From positions 1 to 6,609 of the forward strand of contig JAHDGT010000262.1 of the NCBI GenBank assembly GCA_020631675.1: 6,609 bases of DNA. Direction: 5' to 3'. The DNA comes from Bacteroidota bacterium (lineage in GTDB: Bacteria > Bacteroidota > Bacteroidia > Chitinophagales > UBA2359). Positions 1 through 6,609 of the stretch are shown here, piece by piece (position 1 is the stretch's first letter; each line of letters opens with the position of its first letter). The position numbers and the translations under genes were made by a program. The notes beneath the pieces are model-generated. The model was given only the letters and a program-made list of their open reading frames with translations. It had not been told where the DNA came from and ran no database searches.

Positions 1-70
1 GGGCCGCCTTTTTAGCCCGCCGCTCAGTGCGCTCCTTAGCGGGCTCATTTCCACTACTATCCCTCGCGGA
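1..70 (-). ncRNA. Candidate structured intergenic element downstream of the A2M gene
   Basis: Seen directly: perfect 7-bp arms AGCCCGC (14-20) and GCGGGCT (39-45) enclose an 18-nt loop, which itself contains CGC/GCG mini-arms (21-23 and 29-31). Read on the minus strand, a purine-rich lead (GCGAGGGATAGTAGTGGAAA, 49-68) comes before the stem, and TAAAAAGGCGGCCC follows it up to the window edge. It is not a normal terminator, because neither strand has a U-tract after the stem. The layout of a GGGATAGTAGTGGAAA lead, a GC stem and an A-run resembles recurring structured intergenic elements of Bacteroidota, such as the Flavo-1 RNA motif, but that comparison is from memory and unverified. The left side is truncated. 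Alternatives are the start of a downstream gene or a dispersed palindromic repeat. Confidence 0.3.
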
Positions 71-116
71 AATAATTTTGAGTGATTGAAACCCCTGATA
101 AACATAGCTAAGCTTC

Positions 117-148
117 TCATTCAAAACTCAGGCATTCATCATTCAAAA
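117..148. repeat. Pair of 10-bp direct repeats (TCATTCAAAA)
   Basis: TCATTCAAAA occurs at 117-126 and again at 139-148, offset by 22 bases, just downstream of the A2M stop codon. The copies match perfectly over 10 bases and then diverge. The sequence is AT-rich, so chance or a short local duplication explains it well enough. No function can be assigned. Confidence 0.35.
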
Positions 149-155
149 TTGGTTA

Positions 156-3100
156 CTAATCTATGACCACTCTCCTACCCGCACTGTGACTGCTGAACTC
201 AGGTGCGTACATGCACTGCATCGTAGCAATACCATTGCTGAAATCTCCTGACACACTGGCTCTCAATGGATACTCGAACACATAAGTGCCTTTGGGTAGG
301 TGGTCCATGAAGAAATCCGTAGAAGCATCGCGGGTGCTTTCGTAATAGCCTAAACCATCTTGGTACTTATAGCGAGACAACACATTGATCGGTTCTAAAC
401 CACTGGCACGCATGTCTTGTAGGTGCACGTACTCCATATCGCGGTCTACACGTATTTCCACTCTTACCTTCACTTTATCACCCACCTTCAAGCTTTGCCC
501 TTCGGTCAGTGGGGTGATCACAGGTCCGTTCGCACTGTTCTCTTCTAAAAAGAGGGCTTTTTTAATGCTAAGCGGCGTTTCTGCGGGCGTGATTTTATCC
601 AAGTCTTCAAAGTACTGCCAGTAGGCGGCACCCCAGGCTACGCCTTTATTGGGGTTATCTACTATGATCTTGCCCATATCAGCAGTGATCTCATCGGCGG
701 CTTTTTGTACTTGGTAGTAGCCCGTGCCTGATTCCACATTAGTAGGAGCAATTAATTCCTCTCCTAAACGCATGGTCACAAGCGCATCTTCCGCTAACCA
801 ATTATCACCTTGTAATAGCAGGGCATAGCAAGCCTCCGCTGTTGCTTTGGTGGTTTTCCAGTCTTGGGTTTGCTTTTGCTTGAGCAACCAGACCTTCAAC
901 TCGTTCACCGCTTCTTGATCATTGGCGATCTCGCTGAACGCTTCTATGATCAGTGCTTGTGTTTCAATAGGTGCTTCATACCAATACCAGCTATTGGGCA
1001 GCTTGAAGTACATACCCATTTCTTCATTCTTAGTCGCATTCTGACGGAAGGCTTCTAATATCTTACCCGGCACGTCACTATCTCCTTTATCAAAACGGTG
1101 CAGCATCAAAGCGATCATGGATTGGGTATAGCGACTGTGGTTCGTCCACTGTTTTTCTGCTTGTGCTTTGTAGTATTTAAAGGCCATATTCGCACTGTTT
1201 GCGATCGGCTGCTCATTGAAAAAACTACGAGCATACAGATAGTGAATCTGGTACCTGCCCACATTCTCCTTATCTATGTTTTTAGACCAACGCTTTAGTT
1301 CTTCATAGTCGCGCTTCACTTCCAAATCTAAATAGCGCAATGCTTTTGTCAACATGGCTTTTAGCTCTGGGTCTTCGTCAATATTGAGTACGCCTAGCTG
1401 CTTTAAGTGCCCCATACCTGCTACGAGATGCTGGGTAATGAAACGGCTGTCTCTCATACCTGGGAACCAAGGCCAAGCCCCATTTCCGTTTTGGCGTTGA
1501 ATCAGCTCTTTCAACGTACCTTTCAACTCGCTGCTCATACGATCCATATTGAGTAGCGTTCCTAAGCGATGCTTACGCTCCGACTCATCTTTGGCTTCCA
1601 TGACCCAAGGCGTCTGCTCTAAGAGTGCTGATTTTAGCGATTGGTTTTTATGTAACTGACTCCACAGTGCTTGCTCATTCGCATCTCCACCCGCAGCGGC
1701 TTTCTCATCATAGGCTAAGGCCGCACTGCTCCACTCTTTGAACACGCTGGCGATGCGAGGGTCGCTATTCGCAATATGCGAAGCAATGCTATTGGCATAA
1801 AAGCGACTGAATATTTGCTCGGTACACTCATGTGGGAACTCCATCAAATAAGGCAGTGCCTGTACCGCATACCAAGCCGGGTTACTGGTCATCTCCAAAG
1901 TAAGGCGATGGTGTTCTAAAGTGCTCGAAGCCTCCGCCTTCTTCAAGTTCTCGAACTCGAAGGTCTTGCTTTGTTGTCCGCGAACAGGCAAAGGCAGGGT
2001 CTCCGTCACCAGTTTACGATCCGTCAATACCGGAATGACATTCTCCTCTCCATCAGAGAATTTACCCGCACGGGCGATGATGCGCCAGCGCAGCGGACCC
2101 GTACCATCTGGTACTTTTATGTTCCAACTTACGTTAGCACTTTTCTTCGCATCTACTTGGAAGAATTTGTTTTGCTGCTCATTGGCTACTTCTAAGCCAA
2201 CTGTCTCACCACTGAGTACATCAAAGAACTCTAAGCTGGCCCTACCGTCTAAATCCTTATCACTCAAGTTGGTCACCTTTGTGGATAGGCGCAACTGATC
2301 GCCTTCTCGTAAGAAACGTGGGGTATTGGGCATCACCATCAACTCCTTTTGGGTGACCACCTCTTCTGTTTTGATGTGGTAAGACAGGTCTTTAGTATGC
2401 CCCAGTAACATCAAATTCCAGCGAGTGAGTGCTTCCGGACTCTTGAAGCTCAGTATGATCGCTCCGTCTCCATCTGTGCGCAATTGCGGGTAGAAGAAGG
2501 CTGTTTCTTGTAGGTTTTTACGAATCTTGACGGGCTTCTTCTTGGCGGTTTCAGGAAGGGCATTATAGCCTCCTGTATCCCCACGATCATCAAATACCAT
2601 CACAGCATCTACGTCTCCTACTTCTGCACTATCATCCATTGCCATTGGTGCGGGCGGTGGTGGTGCCATTTCAGCACTTGCCATTTTTTTGTTTCGCATG
2701 GCTCTTTTACCGCCTGCTCTTGAGCTGGATGTAGTAACATGACCACTTTCTTGTAGTGTTATTCCATCTAAATAGTAACTCCCGTAGCCTCCAAAATAAT
2801 GTCCTAATGCAAAGCCAAAACGGTTCAGATCCTCAAAGCTCTGACCTTGGAAGTAGTGCTCTCTATTATTCCATTGCTTGGCGAAAACACTGCCTCTTTG
2901 GTTGCCAAAGAAGTTGTCATTCGCCACTTGGTTGTAATAATAACGACTAGGGTAAATACTCATTCCCCATTGATGTCCTCGGTAGGCATCTAAAGAAGCA
3001 TCGTACATGCCTGCCAACAACTCGGCTGCCACGGCATTGCCATCTGCACCTTTGATCAGCAAACGCCATTCTTCTTCCTCACCCGGAGAGAGTTTAGAAC

Positions 3101-6100
3101 GGAAGGTTTGCAATTCTATTTCTAGCTCTTTATTGCTCCAAGGCACACCAACATTGAAGTTTTGAGAATACAATCGCCCGTACTTAACCGCTGTTAGGCT
3201 CACACCGAAGTTGCCTCGCCATTCTTCTTTCACTTTGATCGGAATGCTGATTTGCTCCGCATCCACAGTGAGCCATTCTTCGCGAATCACCTCATTGCCG
3301 AACTGCACCTGTAACTTATAGCGAACATTTTTGGCCGCAGAACCTAAGGTGAGTAAGAACTCTTCTCCTGGCTCTAGTGGTTCTGTGGTAGCTTTCACCC
3401 AGAATAGCTCGTTGGTCGGTACCTTATCAGCAGTATTATTGAATAGCTTGATGTCTCTCTGCCAGTTCACTGCGGTACCAAAGGCATCCTTTGTACGCAG
3501 CTTAATGCGGTAAGCACCTAAGTTCCAAGATTCCATCCCATCAAAAATGATTTCTGAATCCGCTTCGGTGGTCATGGTGGTTTCAAAGACCTTTTCTAGT
3601 TCCTCCCAATTTTCCGTACGATCTTCATTCTCGTAAATGTCTTGAGGGTATTTATTATTGAAAGGGTCTTTTTTCACACTATGGTCGCTCACCTCTCCCC
3701 AATACCTATCTCGGAAAATACGATCGGGTGATTTTAAGCTATACACCTCAATGGTCACTTTAGAAGACTGGTGCTGCCCACTCAGATTAGTGGTTTTCAC
3801 AGGGAAGGAATTGCCTTCTGCCTGATCCACTTCTGTAGGGATGGTGATACTGGCATTTAAGGCAACTGTTCCTACTTGCACATTAGTAGAACCACTTCTT
3901 GTTTCCCCATTGATGTCCGTCACATCAGCCATGACCTGATAGGTGTATACCGGCTGATCTTTAGGAGAAATGGTTTCGTCAGGAATGGCTTTAAAGTTGA
4001 TGGTGAACTTGCCTTCATCATCTGTTTCCGCAGTACCATTCGCTATCTCTATCTCTGGTGAGCTTGGCGCAGGTCGCCACCACCAACACCAATAGGGGAA
4101 GCGCGCTCTACGTATGACACGGTAGCTCACCTTCGCCCCATCTATGTTAGCACCCGCATAGGCTTTTGCCGTACCCGTCACACTTACCTCTTCCAACAAT
4201 TTGTAGTTGCCTTCTACGGGCTTGAATTCCACTTCAAATTTCGGGCGTTTGTATTCTTCTACGCTGAAATAGCTACTACCATGATCCGAACGTAAAGTCA
4301 TCTGTCCGTTCAATAAGCCGGTAGGTAATTGGAATTCACCTGCAATACTTCCGTAGTCATTGGTGCGGAATGTCTGTTTCTCTACTTCTTGTCCGTTCAC
4401 ATCATATAGCGTGACATCAATACTCTCTCCTGTTTTTAGCTGGTTTTTACCATAGCCGTCCAAAGTCATGCACAAGGCCTTGAAATAGACTTTCTGCCCT
4501 GGGCGATAAATACTTCTATCCGTGAAATAGAAGGTTTGTATGCTTGCTTTCTTTTTGTTGTAATGATGGCTGTGGTGGTCACCTAGTCTAGGGCGTGCTT
4601 CTAAGTGATCTTCTCCTTTTCTAAGTACTAGGCGATAGCTGTTATTGTATCGGCGATTTGAATTACCCAAAACCTTAGAGCGACTAATGGTTATTTCACC
4701 ATTCGCATCTGAACTTCCTTCATCAACTAATTCTACGAAGTCTTTTCTTGTATTGTAATCGTAGCCTTCTCTATATAGTTGATAGTCGACATCAGGCGCG
4801 ATCGCACCAGAGAAACGATCAATCGTCTCGAACAAATACTGCTCTCCCTTTCCGAATATAGTTTGTAAGAAGCCTAGGTTGCTCACCCAGATATCCGCAT
4901 GTGCGATGGCATCACCATTAAAGCTGAATTGCTTGTCGGTACCCACTAGTAGCACATAAGGACCCTTATCTAATGCGGGTATTTCTAATTCGGTACTATG
5001 CGTATTGTACAAGCCATCATTGGGCAGTTCCACTGTCCAGTTCAGGGGCTTGCCTTTGGCATCTTTGGCCGAAGAGAGTTTATTGTAAAACTTGAACAAT
5101 TCTTCTCTATTCACCCCTCTACGCTTTCTGCGCTCCACTACTTCATCTGTCAGCTCGATCAAACGAACATATACTTTTTCAAGATTGGTATAGGTGAGTT
5201 TTGTCAGTACGGGTTTTTCCGGCTCATAAACATGCTCTGTTTCTACCGATACACCTTTATTGAGTATCATTTCTTGTAGGTGCTTCGCATTTTTAGCGCC
5301 TCTGCTATTGGGGTGTTTGTCTATGGCTGTTTGGCAAGCATCGAAAGCGGCTTTGCGGTGATGCTTTAATGCTGGCTTATTAGCATTAGTTCTCGCCTTT
5401 TCGTACATCCAATTTGCCCATTCATAGGTAGCTTGGGCGGATTCTGGTGAATTGGGATATTTATCTGCCAATGCTTTTAAAGCATCGCCATAGCGACTGT
5501 CTTTATCTGCTAAAGTAGACTGCGCTTTGGCGAATTGTAGTCGCTTCAAACTCAGGTCAAGCAAAGCATCCGGCTTGGCATCATTCAGGTGATAGGCGGT
5601 CAGCTTTTGATAAAGCTGCAAGGCGTAAAAAGGCGCACTCAGCTCATCTGTATTTTCGAATTTGGTTTTCGCGAAGGTAGAAGCATCCGCAAAGGCGGAT
5701 TCTGAGCGCAGTTTGAACTGATCGGCCGCTTTAGTGATGTTCGCACTTTCATCTTGAAAATAAGCGATGGCGCGATGTGCCAGCAAATCGTACATGCTTG
5801 GACGCAGCTCCCTGAAGTTATTCTTATCATCTACTTTGGTCAGCAGATCGCTATAAGCCTCGATCGGTATTTTTTGCAGTTCTTTTTCGGGTTCTAAGGA
5901 AGCCTCGTAAAGCGAACGGATCTCTTTAGCAAAACGAACGGCATCCCAAGTTTTGAAATCGGTCGCGACCTCATCCGTACTGATCTGGCTACGCTCTAAA
6001 ATGCGATAACGTTCAGACCGATAGTACTGCCAATAGCTCTCTGCCAGTAGGTTTTGCAGTATGGCTTTGGTAGGCTGTTGAGCCTGCATAATGGCTTCTT

Positions 6101-6413
6101 GCATGCGCTTTACGGCATCCTCCTGACTGGTCTCACTGGTGTATTGATCATATTTGAGCAGGTGCAAGAGGCTTTTCACGATCTGCGGATCGTTCTTTTC
6201 TTCTTGGGCTTTGTTGTAGATGGCTTCTACTAGCTTTTTCGCGTCTTGGGTGCGCTGTTCGTTCTCGGCGGCTTGGACTTTTCGCCACTCGGACTCGTAG
6301 TTTTCGAAGGTGGGCATTTTTTTGAGCTTGTTCGTCTGACTGGCATAATAGCCCATTCCCATGAGGGAGAGGCTGATTAGGACGAGGGTGGTGATGATCA
6401 GGTGCTTTTTCAT
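156..6413 (-). CDS. Bacterial alpha-2-macroglobulin family protein with intact thioester
   Basis: Predicted exported protease trap acting in the periplasm or at the cell surface. Residues 1-25 form a signal or anchor (MKK, then a hydrophobic run); the first Cys is Cys360, so there is no lipobox. Residues about 35-395 are helical and TPR-like. Macroglobulin domains follow: MG1-like from about 400, MG2 about 625-725 (DRSIYRPGQKVYFK), MG3 about 725-850 after EEYKRPKF, further MG domains to about 1140, a disordered bait candidate about 1225-1295, and MG7 from about 1300 (LQETAFFYP). The thioester domain spans about 1505-1940, with CTEQ at 1530-1533 and conserved PWFPG and ITQH segments. MG10 occupies about 1970-2085. 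The length exceeds E. coli YfhM (about 1650 residues), mostly through the N-terminal extension. Met1 is chosen because it gives the signal; no Shine-Dalgarno site is visible, as is common in Bacteroidota. Tandem TAG-TAA stops end the frame. The family is certain; the target protease and exact cell location are inference. Confidence 0.96.
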   Translation of the reverse strand: MKKHLIITTLVLISLSLMGMGYYASQTNKLKKMPTFENYESEWRKVQAAENEQRTQDAKKLVEAIYNKAQEEKNDPQIVKSLLHLLKYDQYTSETSQEDAVKRMQEAIMQAQQPTKAILQNLLAESYWQYYRSERYRILERSQISTDEVATDFKTWDAVRFAKEIRSLYEASLEPEKELQKIPIEAYSDLLTKVDDKNNFRELRPSMYDLLAHRAIAYFQDESANITKAADQFKLRSESAFADASTFAKTKFENTDELSAPFYALQLYQKLTAYHLNDAKPDALLDLSLKRLQFAKAQSTLADKDSRYGDALKALADKYPNSPESAQATYEWANWMYEKARTNANKPALKHHRKAAFDACQTAIDKHPNSRGAKNAKHLQEMILNKGVSVETEHVYEPEKPVLTKLTYTNLEKVYVRLIELTDEVVERRKRRGVNREELFKFYNKLSSAKDAKGKPLNWTVELPNDGLYNTHSTELEIPALDKGPYVLLVGTDKQFSFNGDAIAHADIWVSNLGFLQTIFGKGEQYLFETIDRFSGAIAPDVDYQLYREGYDYNTRKDFVELVDEGSSDANGEITISRSKVLGNSNRRYNNSYRLVLRKGEDHLEARPRLGDHHSHHYNKKKASIQTFYFTDRSIYRPGQKVYFKALCMTLDGYGKNQLKTGESIDVTLYDVNGQEVEKQTFRTNDYGSIAGEFQLPTGLLNGQMTLRSDHGSSYFSVEEYKRPKFEVEFKPVEGNYKLLEEVSVTGTAKAYAGANIDGAKVSYRVIRRARFPYWCWWWRPAPSSPEIEIANGTAETDDEGKFTINFKAIPDETISPKDQPVYTYQVMADVTDINGETRSGSTNVQVGTVALNASITIPTEVDQAEGNSFPVKTTNLSGQHQSSKVTIEVYSLKSPDRIFRDRYWGEVSDHSVKKDPFNNKYPQDIYENEDRTENWEELEKVFETTMTTEADSEIIFDGMESWNLGAYRIKLRTKDAFGTAVNWQRDIKLFNNTADKVPTNELFWVKATTEPLEPGEEFLLTLGSAAKNVRYKLQVQFGNEVIREEWLTVDAEQISIPIKVKEEWRGNFGVSLTAVKYGRLYSQNFNVGVPWSNKELEIELQTFRSKLSPGEEEEWRLLIKGADGNAVAAELLAGMYDASLDAYRGHQWGMSIYPSRYYYNQVANDNFFGNQRGSVFAKQWNNREHYFQGQSFEDLNRFGFALGHYFGGYGSYYLDGITLQESGHVTTSSSRAGGKRAMRNKKMASAEMAPPPPAPMAMDDSAEVGDVDAVMVFDDRGDTGGYNALPETAKKKPVKIRKNLQETAFFYPQLRTDGDGAIILSFKSPEALTRWNLMLLGHTKDLSYHIKTEEVVTQKELMVMPNTPRFLREGDQLRLSTKVTNLSDKDLDGRASLEFFDVLSGETVGLEVANEQQNKFFQVDAKKSANVSWNIKVPDGTGPLRWRIIARAGKFSDGEENVIPVLTDRKLVTETLPLPVRGQQSKTFEFENLKKAEASSTLEHHRLTLEMTSNPAWYAVQALPYLMEFPHECTEQIFSRFYANSIASHIANSDPRIASVFKEWSSAALAYDEKAAAGGDANEQALWSQLHKNQSLKSALLEQTPWVMEAKDESERKHRLGTLLNMDRMSSELKGTLKELIQRQNGNGAWPWFPGMRDSRFITQHLVAGMGHLKQLGVLNIDEDPELKAMLTKALRYLDLEVKRDYEELKRWSKNIDKENVGRYQIHYLYARSFFNEQPIANSANMAFKYYKAQAEKQWTNHSRYTQSMIALMLHRFDKGDSDVPGKILEAFRQNATKNEEMGMYFKLPNSWYWYEAPIETQALIIEAFSEIANDQEAVNELKVWLLKQKQTQDWKTTKATAEACYALLLQGDNWLAEDALVTMRLGEELIAPTNVESGTGYYQVQKAADEITADMGKIIVDNPNKGVAWGAAYWQYFEDLDKITPAETPLSIKKALFLEENSANGPVITPLTEGQSLKVGDKVKVRVEIRVDRDMEYVHLQDMRASGLEPINVLSRYKYQDGLGYYESTRDASTDFFMDHLPKGTYVFEYPLRASVSGDFSNGIATMQCMYAPEFSSHSAGRRVVID

Positions 6414-6583
6414 GGTAGTGCTGCTTGTTGCTTAACAATTCCGATCGGGATAAAATCAGAATTGACAATTTACGAAATTAACGCATGTCATAGCATGCTA
6501 GGTTCATTTGTGGAGGCACCTTAGGGGGGAATTGTTTATTTTGTAGCTTATTAGTACACCGTAAACTAAGTATTCAAATAAAA
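6414..6583. promoter_or_regulatory. Upstream region of the A2M gene, possibly a divergent promoter region
   Basis: These 170 bases contain no convincing gene. A 9-bp inverted repeat is present: AACAATTCC (6434-6442) and GGAATTGTT (6528-6536), with 85 bases between the arms. Smaller palindromes are CCGATCGG (6441-6448), AATTG-A-CAATT (6460-6470) and TAGCATGCTA (6491-6500). There is a run of six G at 6524-6529. The best minus-strand match to the Bacteroidota -7 element TAnnTTTG is TAATTTCG (6473-6480), with one mismatch and no clear TTTG at the expected -33 position. The plus strand has TTATTTTG (6536-6543), also one mismatch. No Shine-Dalgarno site precedes the A2M ATG. A promoter for the gene probably lies here, but its exact position is not resolved. 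Confidence 0.35.
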
Positions 6584-6609
6584 ATGCTTGAGCCAGAAGC
6601 CTTAAAATA
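6584..6609 (+). CDS. Possible start of a divergent gene, truncated by the window edge
   Basis: An ATG at 6584 follows an A-rich leader (CAAATAAAA), a start context common in Bacteroidota. It reads MLEPEALK for eight codons before the window ends within a TA-starting codon that could be Tyr or a stop. Nothing in these residues identifies a family. The divergent layout would leave a 170-base shared upstream region with the A2M gene. The alternative is that this is simply non-coding sequence, or the tail of a minus-strand gene located further right. Confidence 0.25.

Noticed and set aside
14..45. Intrinsic terminator for the A2M gene
   Set aside because: The stem is good but no T-tract follows on either strand; on the minus strand an A-run follows instead.
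1..48. Minus-strand ATG at 48 opening a frame (MSPLRSALSGGLKRRP) that leaves the window, possibly a downstream gene start
   Set aside because: Sixteen codons only, no Shine-Dalgarno site close by, and the stretch coincides with the inverted-repeat stem, which explains its base pattern better. It cannot be excluded without sequence to the left.
3..89. Plus-strand open frame entering from the left edge and ending at TGA 87-89
   Set aside because: Only 28 residues, no recognisable C-terminal motif, and a second plus frame is equally open here, so the openness is not informative.
1921..2298. Plus-strand open frame of 125 codons inside the A2M gene, the longest of several such plus-strand frames
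   Set aside because: It lies fully antisense to conserved A2M coding sequence, has no known motif and no visible start signal; treated as a shadow of the real gene.
6148..6468. Open frame of 106 codons on the minus strand overlapping the 5' end of the A2M gene and starting upstream of it
   Set aside because: It is rich in Arg, His, Pro and Ser, as expected from reading the A2M coding sequence out of frame, and shows no recognisable domain. The overlapped frame is clearly the real gene.
6507..6609. Minus-strand frame open from the right edge to a TGA at 6507-6509, as the tail of an upstream gene
   Set aside because: About 33 residues without any family signature; it is no better supported than the divergent plus-strand start in the same stretch.

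Overview
The window is almost entirely one very large minus-strand gene. It encodes a 2085-residue bacterial alpha-2-macroglobulin (A2M), a family of secreted protease traps, flanked by two short intergenic regions that are each under 200 bases. The protein's motif wording (for example a MG2 DRSIYRPGQ, an EEYKRPKF junction, and a C-terminal domain ending in MYAPEFSSHS) is the kind found in Bacteroidota. The moderate GC content, the absence of a Shine-Dalgarno site before the start and the A-rich leader also fit that phylum. I cannot name a genus from this sequence.

Layout. Positions 1-155 lie downstream of the gene. They hold a GC-rich fold-back element (about 1-70) and a 10-bp direct repeat (117-126 and 139-148). 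No classic hairpin-plus-U-tract terminator is visible. Positions 156-6413 are the A2M gene on the minus strand, ending in tandem in-frame stops (TAG then TAA). Positions 6414-6583 are the upstream leader and promoter region, with several short palindromes and a 9-bp inverted repeat. A possible divergent plus-strand gene may begin at 6584 but is cut off after eight codons.

Function. The A2M has an export signal, a roughly 360-residue alpha-helical N-terminal extension with TPR-like repeats, a series of macroglobulin (MG) domains, and a disordered segment at the bait-region position. After these come an intact thioester motif (Cys1530-Thr-Glu-Gln1533) inside a complete thioester domain, and a C-terminal MG10 domain. 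By family knowledge, an attacking protease cuts the bait, the protein changes shape, and the exposed thioester covalently captures the protease. Two points stand out. The N-terminal signal has no lipobox cysteine, unlike the E. coli inner-membrane lipoprotein homologue. The helical extension has no assigned job. I found no mobile element, CRISPR array, tRNA or rRNA, and no clearly novel multi-gene system.
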